A DNA stretch of 64,000 nucleotides from Alphaproteobacteria bacterium (GCA_018971835.1 JAGWZW010000002.1:1-64000), one strand, 5' to 3'. Positions 28,716-37,864 are shown, counted from the stretch's first letter. Translations and numbers: made by a program. Notes: generated by a model not told the origin, from the letters alone.

Positions 28716-28744
28716 CTTATAGACCTATTTGGGGACGATGCAAA
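28716..28744 (-). promoter_or_regulatory. Candidate promoter of rho
   Basis: On the minus strand TTTGCA (28739-28744) and TATAAG (28716-28721) are 17 bases apart. Transcription from about 28709 leaves a leader of roughly 170 bases. That leader can form a hairpin from TGGACGG (28585-28591) and CCGTCCA (28602-28608). Long leaders upstream of rho mediate autoregulation in E. coli; a similar role here is inference. Confidence 0.5.
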
Positions 28745-28781
28745 TCCTCGTCAAGGGGCAATTGCCGCACCCGCCTTTTTC

Positions 28782-29231
28782 CTAGAACGGCTTCACCACC
28801 ACCAGGATGACGATGGCGATCATCAGGAGCGTCGGTGCCTCGTTCCACATCCGGTAGAACTTCTGCGGGTGGGTATTGGCGTCGCGCGCGAACTGTTTCA
28901 CCCAGCGCGCATAGAGCCCGTGGACGCCGCTCATCACCAGAACCAGCGCGAACTTGGCGTGGAACCAGGGCTGAGCCCACGCATCCGTCGCCGGCAGGAC
29001 GGACAGCGTCAGCCCGAAGATCCACGCCGCCACCATCGCCGGATTGGTGATGATCCGCAGGAGTTTGCGCTCCATCACCTTGAAGCGCTCGGATTCGGGC
29101 GAGCCGGGCACCGTCTCGCAGTGATAGACGAACAGCCGCGGCAGATAGAACATGCCGCTCATCCAGGCGATCACCGCGATGACGTGCAGCGCCTTGATCC
29201 AGAGATAATATTGGTTCAGCCAGTCCAGCAT
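28782..29231 (-). CDS. hemJ: Protoporphyrinogen IX oxidase HemJ
   Basis: 149-residue membrane protein with four helices that oxidises protoporphyrinogen IX to protoporphyrin IX, the step before ferrochelatase. It starts with YYLWIKALHVIAVIAWMSGM, whose His is conserved, followed by FYLPRLFVYHCE. Later conserved parts are MERKLLRIITNPAM and WFHAKFALVLVMSGVHG. It directly follows hemH (stop and start adjacent), so hemE, hemH and hemJ form one haem operon. Confidence 0.94.
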   Translation of the reverse strand: MLDWLNQYYLWIKALHVIAVIAWMSGMFYLPRLFVYHCETVPGSPESERFKVMERKLLRIITNPAMVAAWIFGLTLSVLPATDAWAQPWFHAKFALVLVMSGVHGLYARWVKQFARDANTHPQKFYRMWNEAPTLLMIAIVILVVVKPF

Positions 29232-30263
29232 TCACGCCCCCTCATAGCCGCAGCGCCCCTGTGCCGCCGGGCAGATGCGCCCGTTGCCGCATGTCACCGT
29301 TTTATTGCCCCCTAGCGCCGCCATGACCAGATCGGCAAGCCCGGCGATGAATTCCGGCGCTGTGCCCGCAGTCGGCACACGGAGATAGTCCGGCACGCCG
29401 GATTGCTGCGCCAGCCGGCTGTATTCGATATCGAGTTCCACCAGCGTTTCGGAATGCTCCGAGACGAAGGCGATGGGCACCACAATCAGGCTCCTGCCCT
29501 CGGCTCCGGCGCGGCGGATTTCGGCATCGGTCGCCGGCCCGATCCATTCCATCGGCCCCACCCGGCTCTGGTAGCAGATGCCCCAGTCGAGCCCGGATAT
29601 CCCCAAAGCCTCCACAATGGCGGCGGCGGTCCGCTCCACCTGCCACTGATAGGGATCGCCCCGCTCCACCACCCGCTTCGGCAGGCCGTGGGCCGAGAAC
29701 AGCAGCCGGTACGGCAGGCCGGGTTTGCGCTTGGCCAGCGCCTCACGCACCAGCCGGGCCTCGGCGGCGATGAAGCCGGGCTGCCACGGATAGCAGCAGA
29801 TGCGGGCCTCGGGCAGGGCCAGCCCGGCCGCCCTGGCCGCGCGCCGCCATTCCGCCAGCGAGGAGGCCGTGGTCGTGGTCGAAAATTGCGGGTAGAGCGG
29901 CAGCAGCACCACCCGCTGGGCGCCCCAGGCCCGGATTTCCGCGGCCGTTTGATCGCTGAACGGTGTCCAGTAGCGCATGGCCAGAAAACTTTTCGCCTCC
30001 AGCCCGCGCCCGGCGAGCGCGGCATCGAGGGCAGCGGCCTGCGCTTCCGTCTCCGGCACGATGGGCGAGGCGCCGCCGATTTTGGCGTAAATTTCCCGGG
30101 CCAGAGGCACCCGGCGCCCGGCGATCAGCCGTGCTACCGCCCAGCGCAAGGGTCCGGGCAGGCCGATAATCGCCGGATCGGAAAACAGGTTGGTCAGGAA
30201 CGGCCTGACGGCCTCCGGGCTATCCGGGCCGCCGAGGTTGAACAGCACGATGGCTGTCTTCAC
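29232..30263 (-). CDS. hemH: Ferrochelatase
   Basis: 343-residue enzyme that inserts iron into protoporphyrin IX. It opens AIVLFNLGGPDSPEAVRPFL and has LPLYPQFSTTTTASSL. The catalytic His lies in LLFSAHGLPKRVVERGDPY, and a conserved acidic segment is SEHSETLVELDIEY. The C-terminus has three closely spaced cysteines (TCGNGRICPAAQGRCGY), reminiscent of [2Fe-2S] ferrochelatases such as that reported for Caulobacter. The start is GTG, overlapping the hemE stop by four bases. Confidence 0.95.
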   Translation of the reverse strand: MKTAIVLFNLGGPDSPEAVRPFLTNLFSDPAIIGLPGPLRWAVARLIAGRRVPLAREIYAKIGGASPIVPETEAQAAALDAALAGRGLEAKSFLAMRYWTPFSDQTAAEIRAWGAQRVVLLPLYPQFSTTTTASSLAEWRRAARAAGLALPEARICCYPWQPGFIAAEARLVREALAKRKPGLPYRLLFSAHGLPKRVVERGDPYQWQVERTAAAIVEALGISGLDWGICYQSRVGPMEWIGPATDAEIRRAGAEGRSLIVVPIAFVSEHSETLVELDIEYSRLAQQSGVPDYLRVPTAGTAPEFIAGLADLVMAALGGNKTVTCGNGRICPAAQGRCGYEGA

Positions 30264-31300
30264 GCGTTACCTCTGATCCGTTCGATCACCCGGGCCACAT
30301 GCTCGGGCGGCGTTTCGGGTACGACGCCGTGACCCAGGTTGAAGATATGGGGTACGCCCCTGGTCGCCTCAAGGATCGCATCCACGCCCCGGTCCAGCGC
30401 CGCCCCACCGGCCAGCAGCAGCAGGGGATCGAGATTGCCCTGGATCGCCACCTTCGGCCCCAGGGCCTTCGCCGCCCAGCCCATCGGCGCCGCGGTATCG
30501 AGGGACACGGCATTCACCCCGGTTTCGGCAGCATAGGCTTCATAGCCCGACTGGGTGGCCGCCCGCGGAAAGCCGATGATCCTTGCGCCCGGCCGCGCCG
30601 CCCGAACAGCGTTCACGATCCGCTTGGTCGGCCGGATCACCCATTCGGCAAAGGCCGCTTCCGGCAGGCCGGAGGCCCAGCTGTCGAACACCTGCACGGC
30701 ATCGGCCCCGGCTTCGAGCTGGCGCACCAAGTGCGCCGCCACGCAGTCGGCCAGCAAGTCGAGCAGGCCGGCGAAGCTCTCCGGGTCGCGATAGCCCCAC
30801 AGCTTGGCCGCCCGCTGGTCCGGCGAGCCGCGGCCCTCGGCCAGATAGGTCGCCAGCGTCCACGGTGCCCCGGCAAAACCCAGCAGGGTCGTCTCGGGCG
30901 CCAGCGCGCCGCGCACCAGTTTCAGCGTCTCATAGACCGGCGCCAGCTTGGCGGCCCACACCGCCGGATCGCGCTCGACCCGGGCAATATCCGCATAGCG
31001 GGTGAGCAGCGGGCCGACATTCTCCTCGAACCGGACTTCACCACCCAATGCGTAGGGGATTACCAGGATGTCCGAGAACAGGATCGCTGCATCCATGCCG
31101 AAGCGGCGCACCGGCTGCAGCGTCACCTCCGCGGCCAGCTCCGGGTTCATGCACATCGCCCAGAACGATCCCGCACTCACCCGTACCGCCCGGTACTCCG
31201 GCAGGAAGCGTCCGGCCTGACGCATCATCCAGATCGGTGGCACCGCGGCGGCGCTCCCGTCCAGAACTGTCACCAGTTTCTTTTTTCCATCTTCCTTCAA
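30260..31300 (-). CDS. hemE: Uroporphyrinogen decarboxylase
   Basis: 346-residue enzyme converting uroporphyrinogen III to coproporphyrinogen III. Signature 1 PPIWMMRQAGRFLPEYR lies at 21-37, the catalytic Asp region is ILFSDILVIPYALGG, and GFAGAPWTLATYL is the second signature. The start is TTG, supported by AGGAG eight bases upstream. The gene borders the probable chromosomal origin, as in Caulobacter and Rickettsia. It leads the hemE-hemH-hemJ operon. Confidence 0.96.
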   Translation of the reverse strand: MKEDGKKKLVTVLDGSAAAVPPIWMMRQAGRFLPEYRAVRVSAGSFWAMCMNPELAAEVTLQPVRRFGMDAAILFSDILVIPYALGGEVRFEENVGPLLTRYADIARVERDPAVWAAKLAPVYETLKLVRGALAPETTLLGFAGAPWTLATYLAEGRGSPDQRAAKLWGYRDPESFAGLLDLLADCVAAHLVRQLEAGADAVQVFDSWASGLPEAAFAEWVIRPTKRIVNAVRAARPGARIIGFPRAATQSGYEAYAAETGVNAVSLDTAAPMGWAAKALGPKVAIQGNLDPLLLLAGGAALDRGVDAILEATRGVPHIFNLGHGVVPETPPEHVARVIERIRGNA

Positions 31301-31582
31301 AAGAAAGACTCCTAGAATTTATGAAGATGATGTTTGGGCTGTGAGTTGTGGATGGCTCGGTGCATGCCCGTTTCCTGTAGGCTGCAAAGCCAATGGACTC
31401 AAGTGCTGCCGGGTCGCGGGCCGGCGCGGGGCTGCGGCGGATTCGTACACAGGGCTGGCACAGCGCAGCCGGTTGCCGCGGGGCGGTTTGCGGATAAGCC
31501 GGTCTTGCGCTTTGACGATGACCCGGCGTGGTGGAGCCTTGTGCACGGGCTGGGGACGATCCGAGGATAGAACAGGCGATTC
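31301..31582. other. Probable chromosomal replication origin (oriC)
   Basis: 282-base gene-free gap between hemE and the kinase-regulatory protein gene. In Caulobacter the origin lies beside hemE, with the maf-aroE-coaE-dnaQ block on the other side, as here. Sequence support: DnaA-box-like sites TGCGGATAA (31489-31497, eight of nine to the consensus TGTGGATAA) and TGTGGATGG (31347-31355, seven of nine). An AT-rich stretch lies at about 31280-31335. Four GANTC methylation sites (31307, 31396, 31440, 31578) occur where about one is expected. Flanking genes point away on both sides. Not seen: TTAA-N7-TTAA CtrA sites. The hemE promoter must also lie here. Confidence 0.72.
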
Positions 31583-32404
31583 ATGAACAAGACCTATCAC
31601 CTGCATCTGGTCTCCGATGCCACCGGCGAGACACTGAATACGATCGCCAAGGCTGCCAGCGCGCAGTTCGAAGGCGTCGACGTGCAGGAACATTTCTACG
31701 CGCTGGTGCGCAGCAGTCGTCAGCTGCAGCGGGTGATCGATCATATCCGTGAAGAACCGGGGCTGGTTTATTTCACGCTGGTCAATCCCGAATTGCGGCG
31801 CGAACTGGAAGCACATTGCGCCTCCATCGGCGTTCCGTTCCTGGCAGTGCTTGATGCCCCAATCGCCACCATGCGGCAATATCTCGGGACCGCGGAAACG
31901 CACAAGCCCGGCGCCCAGCACGAGGTCGATCAACGTTACCTCCAGCGCATGGAGGCGCTCAACTACACCATCACGCACGATGACGGGCAGGCGCTCGAAA
32001 CCCTCGACCAGGCCCAGGTCGTGCTGGTCGGCGCCAGCCGCACCTCCAAGACACCGACCTGTGTCTATCTGGCCATCCGCGGCCTGCGTGCGGCCAATGT
32101 GCCGATCGTGCCGGGCCTGATTCTGCCGCCGCAACTGCTGGCCGCGAAAGGCCCGCTGGTGGTCGGGCTGTGGACCTCGCCGGACCGGCTCGTTCAGGTT
32201 CGCCGCAACCGGCTGAACACGCTGGGCGAGGTGCGCGATACCAGCTATGTCGATCTGGAAGCGGTGCGCGCCGAAGTCACCGCCACGCGCAAACTGTTCG
32301 AAACGCACAACTGGCCGGCGATCGACGTCTCCCGCCGCTCGGTGGAGGAAACCGCGGCCGCCGTGCTCAACCTGCTCACCGAACGGGGGGAGGAGTTGCT
32401 ATGA
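31583..32404 (+). CDS. PEP synthase/pyruvate phosphate dikinase regulatory protein (kinase-pyrophosphorylase)
   Basis: 273-residue bifunctional regulator of the DUF299 family, which phosphorylates and dephosphorylates pyruvate phosphate dikinase or PEP synthase. It opens YHLHLVSDATGETLNTIAKA and has the P-loop-like GASRTSKTPT (150-159), then NVPIVPGLILPPQLL and GLWTSPDRLVQVRRNRL, all family hallmarks. It is the first gene on the right of the probable origin. Its stop overlaps the maf start (ATGA). Confidence 0.93.
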   Translation: MNKTYHLHLVSDATGETLNTIAKAASAQFEGVDVQEHFYALVRSSRQLQRVIDHIREEPGLVYFTLVNPELRRELEAHCASIGVPFLAVLDAPIATMRQYLGTAETHKPGAQHEVDQRYLQRMEALNYTITHDDGQALETLDQAQVVLVGASRTSKTPTCVYLAIRGLRAANVPIVPGLILPPQLLAAKGPLVVGLWTSPDRLVQVRRNRLNTLGEVRDTSYVDLEAVRAEVTATRKLFETHNWPAIDVSRRSVEETAAAVLNLLTERGEELL

Positions 32405-32994
32405 GCCTCATCCTGGCCTCCGCCAGCACAACCCGCGCCGGCCTGTTGCGCGCCGCCGGTGTTCCGTTCGAAATCCGGCCAGCGCATGTGGACGAAGATG
32501 CAATCAAGGACAGCATGCTGGCAGACGGCGCCGACGCGCGCGCCGTCGCCGATGCGCTGGCCGAAGCCAAGGCCTTGCGCATTTCGCTATCCTGCCCCGG
32601 TGAGCTGGTGCTGGGCGCTGACCAGGTGTTGGATTTCGAGTCCGAACTGGTCAGCAAGTCGCCGGACCTCGAAGCAGCCGCGATACTGCTTCGCCGGCTG
32701 CGCGGCAAGGCGCACAAGATCGTCACCGCCGCGGTGCTGGCGCGCGACGGCGTGCCGATCTGGCGGCATCTCACCGTCGCCACCATGACCATGCGCGATT
32801 TCTCCGATGCGTTCCTCGTCGGCTATCTGGCGGATGAAGGCGACGGGGTTCTCTCCAGCGTCGGCTGCTTCCAGATCGAACGCCGCGGGCTTCAGCTTTT
32901 TTCGCGGATCGATGGGGATTATTATTCGATTCTCGGCCTGCCCATGATTCCGCTGCTGACGGCGCTGCGCGCACAGGGCATCATCGCCACATGA
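32401..32994 (+). CDS. maf: Maf-family nucleotide pyrophosphatase
   Basis: 197-residue protein starting MSLILASASTTRAGLLRAAG, the Maf signature of residues that bind the triphosphate. The catalytic Asp lies in LVLGADQVLDFE. Maf proteins hydrolyse non-canonical or modified nucleoside triphosphates and can affect septation. Overlaps of four bases on both sides (kinase-regulatory gene upstream, aroE downstream) show a tight operon. Confidence 0.93.
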   Translation: MSLILASASTTRAGLLRAAGVPFEIRPAHVDEDAIKDSMLADGADARAVADALAEAKALRISLSCPGELVLGADQVLDFESELVSKSPDLEAAAILLRRLRGKAHKIVTAAVLARDGVPIWRHLTVATMTMRDFSDAFLVGYLADEGDGVLSSVGCFQIERRGLQLFSRIDGDYYSILGLPMIPLLTALRAQGIIAT

Positions 32995-33842
32995 GCATGA
33001 AGCTGGCAGCGGTGGTGGGTTGGCCGGTGGGGCATTCGCTCTCGCCGCGGTTGCACAACTATTGGCTCCGCGAATACGGGATCGACGGCGCCTATGTCCC
33101 GCTGGCTGTACAGCGCCAGGATTTCGCGCGCGTGCTCGATGCCATCCGCCGCGCCGGATTTGCCGGCGTCAACGTCACCATCCCGCACAAGGAAGCGGCC
33201 TTCGCGCTGGCGCATACGCTGGACGACGCGGCCGAAGCGGCCGGCGCGGTCAATCTGCTGGTGTTCGGTGCGGATGGGCGGCTGCACGGCCGCAACACCG
33301 ATGCGGCGGGCCTTGCCGCGCACCTGTCCGCGACGCTGGGCGATGGCTTTCTGCGTGGCAAGTCCGCGGTCCTGATCGGCACGGGCGGCGCGGCGCGCGC
33401 GGGTATTCTGGCGCTATCCGAACTGGGCGCGCGCGAAATCCGCATCCTGGGGCGCAGCGAGGTGCGCGCAAAGGGATTGGTGCAGGCTTTCGCCGCCAAG
33501 GTTTCTGCACAGCTCAGCGCCGTCTTGTGGAGCGATTGGGCAAAAGCGGCGGCGGACGCCGCGCTGCTCGTCAACGCCACCAGCGCCGGCATGGCGGGCC
33601 AGCCCGCGCTCGACCTCGCGCTCGATCCGCTGCCTGAAACCGCCGCAGTGTGCGATATCGTTTACAATCCGCTTGAAACGCCACTGCTGAAAGAAGCATC
33701 CACACGCGGGCATAAGGTTGTGGATGGTTTGGGGATGCTGTTGCATCAGGCCGTGCCAGCCTTTGCGGCGTTTTACGGCGTGACGCCGAAGGTCACGCCC
33801 GGCCTGCGCGCCGAACTGGCAAAGGCGCTCGATCATGGCTGA
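32991..33842 (+). CDS. aroE: Shikimate dehydrogenase
   Basis: 283-residue NADPH-dependent enzyme of aromatic amino acid synthesis, reducing 3-dehydroshikimate. Substrate-binding SLSP lies at 16-19, and the catalytic Lys67 lies in NVTIPHK. Asp104 is in GRNTDAAGL, and the NADPH loop is [23 protein letters not shown] near the end is conserved. It overlaps maf by four bases and coaE by eight. Confidence 0.96.
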   Translation: MSMKLAAVVGWPVGHSLSPRLHNYWLREYGIDGAYVPLAVQRQDFARVLDAIRRAGFAGVNVTIPHKEAAFALAHTLDDAAEAAGAVNLLVFGADGRLHGRNTDAAGLAAHLSATLGDGFLRGKSAVLIGTGGAARAGILALSELGAREIRILGRSEVRAKGLVQAFAAKVSAQLSAVLWSDWAKAAADAALLVNATSAGMAGQPALDLALDPLPETAAVCDIVYNPLETPLLKEASTRGHKVVDGLGMLLHQAVPAFAAFYGVTPKVTPGLRAELAKALDHG

Positions 33843-34455
33843 GCGGCCTTACGTCGTCGGCCTCACCGGCTCCATCGGCATGGGCAAGAGCGAGACGGCG
33901 AAGATGTTCGCGAAACTTGGCGTGCCCGTTTACGACGCCGATGCGGCCGTGCATCGACTCTATGAACCGGGCGGCGCTGCGGTGCCCGCGATCGCGCATG
34001 AATTTCCCGGCTGCGTGACGGGCGGCCGCGTCGACCGCGCAGCGTTGGGCAAACTGGTGACGGCGGACCAGGACGCCTTCAGGAAGCTCGAACAGATCGT
34101 CCATCCCCTGGTGGCGCGCGAGCAGATCAGGTTTCTGGATGCGGCGGCCGAGGCCGGCGCCGAACTGGTGGTGCTCGATATTCCGTTGCTGTTCGAAACC
34201 GGCGGCGAACAACGCATGGATGCGGTAGTGGTGGTGTCCGCGCCGGCCGAGGTGCAGCGCGCCCGCGTGCTGGAACGCCCGGGCATGAGCGCGGCGAAGC
34301 TCGATCAGATTCTTTCGCGCCAGATGCCGGATGCCGAAAAACGGGCGCGCGCGCATTATGTTGTGGAAACCGGCAAGGGCCTCGATCATGCCTTCACGCA
34401 GGTGAAGGATATCGTCGCCGCGCTGCACGAACGCCGGCAGAAGGGCAGGGGCTGA
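33835..34455 (+). CDS. coaE: Dephospho-CoA kinase
   Basis: 206-residue enzyme of the last step of coenzyme A synthesis. The P-loop is GSIGMGKS (12-19), followed by the substrate region [28 protein letters not shown] and [11 protein letters not shown] are typical of the lid and core. It starts inside the last codons of aroE, so it is translationally linked to it. Confidence 0.95.
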   Translation: MAERPYVVGLTGSIGMGKSETAKMFAKLGVPVYDADAAVHRLYEPGGAAVPAIAHEFPGCVTGGRVDRAALGKLVTADQDAFRKLEQIVHPLVAREQIRFLDAAAEAGAELVVLDIPLLFETGGEQRMDAVVVVSAPAEVQRARVLERPGMSAAKLDQILSRQMPDAEKRARAHYVVETGKGLDHAFTQVKDIVAALHERRQKGRG

Positions 34456-34459
34456 AACA

Positions 34460-35155
34460 ATGCGCGAGATCGTGTTCGATACCGAGACCACGGGCCTGGA
34501 TCCCTCCGATGGCCATCGCGTGATTGAACTGGGCTGCATCGAGCTGATCGATCATCTGCCCACCGGCGCGAATTTCCACCGCTACCTCAATCCCGAGCGG
34601 CTGGTGCCGCCCGAAACCACGCGCGTGCACGGGCTGACCGACGAGTTCTTGGCCGACAAGCCGCTGTTCGCCGAGATCGTGGACGAGTTTCTGGAATTTC
34701 TCGGCGATGCGCCGCTGGTGATCCACAACGCCGCTTTCGACATCAAGTTCGTCAATTCAGAGCTTCAGCGGCTGCGCCGCGCGCCGATCCCGCTGGCCCG
34801 CGCCATCGACACCATTGAAATCGCCAAGGCGAAGATTCCCGGCGTGCGTTATTCGCTGGACGATCTGTGCAAACGGTTCGGCATCGATATTTCGGCGCGC
34901 ACCAAACACGGCGCGCTGCTCGATGCCGAGCTGACGGCGCTGCTCTATCTGGAGCTGATCGGCGGGCGGCAGACGCGGCTGGAGCTGGCGCCCACAGGCG
35001 GCGGCAGCGCGGATGGGCTCAACAGCCGCAGCGCCCGGCAGCGGCCCGCGCCACTGGCGCCGCGGCTGAGCGAGGCCGAAGCGGCCGCCCACGCGCTGTT
35101 TGTGGAAAGCGAACTCGGTGCCGAGGCCCTGTGGCACCGGCGCCGGTCCAATTGA
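34460..35155 (+). CDS. dnaQ: DNA polymerase III epsilon subunit (proofreading exonuclease)
   Basis: 231-residue 3'-5' exonuclease of the DEDDh family that proofreads replication. The catalytic residues are visible: Asp7 and Glu9 in VFDTETTG, Asp94 in NAAFDIKF, His150 in RTKHGALL and Asp155. The C-terminal 55 residues, after LELIGGRQTRLEL, would bind the polymerase alpha subunit through its PHP domain. It follows coaE by four bases in the origin-proximal operon. Confidence 0.95.
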   Translation: MREIVFDTETTGLDPSDGHRVIELGCIELIDHLPTGANFHRYLNPERLVPPETTRVHGLTDEFLADKPLFAEIVDEFLEFLGDAPLVIHNAAFDIKFVNSELQRLRRAPIPLARAIDTIEIAKAKIPGVRYSLDDLCKRFGIDISARTKHGALLDAELTALLYLELIGGRQTRLELAPTGGGSADGLNSRSARQRPAPLAPRLSEAEAAAHALFVESELGAEALWHRRRSN

Positions 35156-35165
35156 GCCTGGCGAA

Positions 35166-35663
35166 TTACGCCTGACCCATCGCGCCTTCGGCCTGCGCCT
35201 GGGCGAGGCGGCTGCGATAGAGCGAGGCGAAATCGATCGGTTCGATCATCAAGGGCGGCATGCCGCCGTCGCGGATGGCGTCGGCCACGATGCGCCGCGC
35301 GAAGGGGAACAGCAGATGCGGCCCCTCGATCAGCAGCACCTGCTGCAGCACCTGCTCAGGGACGTTCTGGAGCAGGAACAGGCCGGCATAGACCAGTTCG
35401 AGCAGGAACACGGTCTTTTCCTCGGACGAGGCGGACACGCGCAGCTTCAATTCGATCTCGAAGCGCTCCTGGTCGACGCGGCGGGCCTGCAAATCCACGC
35501 CCAGGTCGATCTGCGGGCGGACGTTGAGGGTCATCGGCGCGCCCGGATTCTCGAACGACAGATCCTTGACGTATTGCCCGATCACCTGGATGCGGACCTC
35601 CGGTGCGTCGGCGTTGGCGCTTTCGTCCTCGCCGGTCGGCAGGTCGGTGAATTCGTCGCTCAT
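35166..35663 (-). CDS. secB: Protein-export chaperone SecB
   Basis: 165-residue cytosolic tetrameric chaperone that keeps precursors unfolded and hands them to SecA. The core reads IGQYVKDLSFENPGAP, NVRPQIDLGVDLQAR, LELVYAGLFLL and IEGPHLLFPFARRIVADAIR, then PPLMIEPIDFASLY. The N-terminal acidic extension (DEFTDLPTGEDE) is common in alphaproteobacteria. The ATG at 35663 was chosen because the longer in-frame sequence upstream does not match the family. Convergent with dnaQ, divergent from the Tim44-like gene. Confidence 0.95.
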   Translation of the reverse strand: MSDEFTDLPTGEDESANADAPEVRIQVIGQYVKDLSFENPGAPMTLNVRPQIDLGVDLQARRVDQERFEIELKLRVSASSEEKTVFLLELVYAGLFLLQNVPEQVLQQVLLIEGPHLLFPFARRIVADAIRDGGMPPLMIEPIDFASLYRSRLAQAQAEGAMGQA

Positions 35664-35925
35664 GGATCGTCCTTTGGGTCGTGCGGAAAGGTGCGCGGGG
35701 GCTAGCACGGAATGCGTGGCCCCACAAGACGAAGCCCGCGGCCCTTTTTCGTAACCACTCTGTGGCAAATTCCGGCCCCTGCCGGCGGCGCGCGCGCATT
35801 TTGCCTCACGCTTGCCGTGTTTTCGCTCTTAGCTGGACCCTCAGGAACAGGAGCGTTAGGGTGGACCTTCATCCAACGGACGGCCCGAACTTGATTCACG
35901 CGAAGGACCAAAAGGTCTGCAAGGC

Positions 35926-36585
35926 ATGCTGAGTTCTCAGCTTCTTTTCATTGTGCTGATTGCCACGGTGGCGGGCGTGATCCTGTTCCGCCTTTATACC
36001 GTGCTGGGCCGGCGGACCGGTCATGAGCGTCCGCCCCGGGAACCCTATGGCCTTGCCCGCAGCAATGACAATGTGGTGGCCCTGCCGGACCGCTCGGCCC
36101 GCGCCGAAGCCCTGGACCAGCCGGCCGATCCGGTGGCGCGCGGGCTGATGGAAATCAAGCTGGCCGACCGCAACTTCGACGACGGGCATTTCCTTGCAGG
36201 CGCCAAGGGCGCCTACGAGATCCTGGTGAAGGCCTTCGCCGCCGGCGATCGCGCCACGCTGCGCCCTCTGCTCAGCGACGAGGTCTATGCCGCCTTCGAC
36301 GGCGTGATCCGCGAGCGCGCGGCCAAGCGTGAGAAGGTCGATTTCACCTTTGTCGGCTTCCGTGAGGCGAAGATCGTCCATGCCGCGCTGAAACGCCGCA
36401 CGGCTGAACTCACTGTCAATTTCACGGCCCAATATATCTCGGCGACCACCGATGCCTCCGGCGCCGTGATCGAAGGTGATGCCAAGCTGGTGCGGACGGT
36501 CAACGATGTGTGGACCTTCAATCGTGACGTGAAGGCTAGCGATCCGAACTGGACTGTCGTGGCCACCCACGGCGACGACGCCTGA
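35926..36585 (+). CDS. Tim44-like protein
   Basis: 219-residue membrane-associated protein. One N-terminal helix (LFIVLIATVAGVILFRLY) is followed by a linker and a Tim44/TIM44-like domain with DDGHFLAGAKGAYEILVKAFAAGD and DVWTFNRDV. Alphaproteobacterial members (TimA) are proposed relatives of the mitochondrial import motor subunit Tim44 and sit beside secB, as here. The function in bacteria is not settled. The 262-base secB gap upstream should hold both promoters; no clear one was seen. Confidence 0.9.
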   Translation: MLSSQLLFIVLIATVAGVILFRLYTVLGRRTGHERPPREPYGLARSNDNVVALPDRSARAEALDQPADPVARGLMEIKLADRNFDDGHFLAGAKGAYEILVKAFAAGDRATLRPLLSDEVYAAFDGVIRERAAKREKVDFTFVGFREAKIVHAALKRRTAELTVNFTAQYISATTDASGAVIEGDAKLVRTVNDVWTFNRDVKASDPNWTVVATHGDDA

Positions 36586-36601
36586 CGGGGGGCCAAAGGG
36601 C

Positions 36602-37864
36602 ATGGCCCAGGCCCGCTCGCGCCTCAATTATCTGATAATACTCGGATTTCTGGCGGCCGCCGGGTTCGGCCTGTGGCTGGCGTGGCAGCTGCTCCACCCC
36701 AAACCTGGGCCCTTGCGGCTGATGCCGGTGGCATTCCCGGCCCTGCCGGGCTGGCAGGGGGCCGATCCACGGCCGGCGCTGGCGGCCTTCGGCCGTTCCT
36801 GCGCCGCAATCGAAAAAATGCCAGCGGCGGCGCCTCTGGGCGGGGCCGGCTATGCCGGGACGGCGCGGGACTGGCAGGGCGTCTGCGCCGCGCTGCCGCC
36901 AAGCCCGGATTCCGGCGGTCCGCTCGCGCCCGCCGCTGCACGCCAATGGTTCGAAGCCCGTTTCCAGCCGGTGCAGGTCAGCGCCGGGCAGGTGAGGCAG
37001 GGGTTATTCACCGGCTATTACGAGCCGCAGCTCGCCGCCAGCCGTAGCCGCCACGGCGCCTATCGGATCCCGGTCTATGGCTTGCCGGATGACCTCATCA
37101 CCATCGACCTCGGCCAGTTTCGCCCCGCGCTGAAGGGCACCCGTCTGGCCGGGCGGCTCAAGGGCCGGCGCCTGGTGCCCTATCCCGACCGGGCTGAGAT
37201 TGACGCCAAGGGTCTGCCCACGGCGCCGGTGCTGTTCTGGGCAAAGGATCCGGTGGCCGTGTTCTTCCTGCAGATCCAGGGCTCGGGCCGGGCGGTGTTC
37301 GATGACGGCGGCGTGGCGCGGGTTGCCTATGCCGGGCAGAACGGCCAGCCCTATACCGCCATCGGCCGCACGCTGATCCAGATGGGCGCGATCCCGCGCC
37401 AGCAGATGTCGCTGCAGAGCATCCGCGCCTGGCTGCTCGCCCATCCCGCCGCCGCGCGCAAGGTGATGGAGGGCGATGCCTCGTTCGTGTTCTTCAGGAT
37501 GCTGCCGCTCGTCAATCCGGCGCTCGGCGCCGATGGCAGCGAAGCCGTGCCGCTGACGCCGCGCGCCAGCCTGGCGGTGGATGCCAGGCTGCATGCGCTG
37601 GGCGTGCCGGTCTATGTCGCGGCCACGGCGCCCGACCCCGATGCGGCCGAACCGGACCGGCCCTTCGACCGGCTTTTGGTCGCGCAGGATACCGGCGGCG
37701 CCATCGCCGGGCCGGTGCGCGGCGACGTGTTCTGGGGATTCGGCAAGAAGGCGGAGGCCATCGCCGGCCGCATGAAGGCGCCCGGCGCGATGTATGTGCT
37801 GCTGCCCAAACCGCTGGCGGCCAAGCTGGGTGTGCAGAAGGATTACCCGGAGACGGCACCATGA
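36602..37864 (+). CDS. mltA: Membrane-bound lytic transglycosylase A
   Basis: 420-residue peptidoglycan-cleaving enzyme. An N-terminal helix (LIILGFLAAAGFGLWLAW) serves as signal anchor; there is no lipobox cysteine, unlike E. coli MltA. Core motifs are GLFTGYYEPQL and SFVFFRMLP. The C-terminal 3D domain has LLVAQDTGGAIAGPVRGDVFWG, which includes the catalytic Asp. It overlaps the Smr gene by four bases. Enzymes of this type produce anhydromuropeptides, which AmpG-type permeases such as that at 52.7-54.1 kb import. Confidence 0.93.
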   Translation: MAQARSRLNYLIILGFLAAAGFGLWLAWQLLHPKPGPLRLMPVAFPALPGWQGADPRPALAAFGRSCAAIEKMPAAAPLGGAGYAGTARDWQGVCAALPPSPDSGGPLAPAAARQWFEARFQPVQVSAGQVRQGLFTGYYEPQLAASRSRHGAYRIPVYGLPDDLITIDLGQFRPALKGTRLAGRLKGRRLVPYPDRAEIDAKGLPTAPVLFWAKDPVAVFFLQIQGSGRAVFDDGGVARVAYAGQNGQPYTAIGRTLIQMGAIPRQQMSLQSIRAWLLAHPAAARKVMEGDASFVFFRMLPLVNPALGADGSEAVPLTPRASLAVDARLHALGVPVYVAATAPDPDAAEPDRPFDRLLVAQDTGGAIAGPVRGDVFWGFGKKAEAIAGRMKAPGAMYVLLPKPLAAKLGVQKDYPETAP

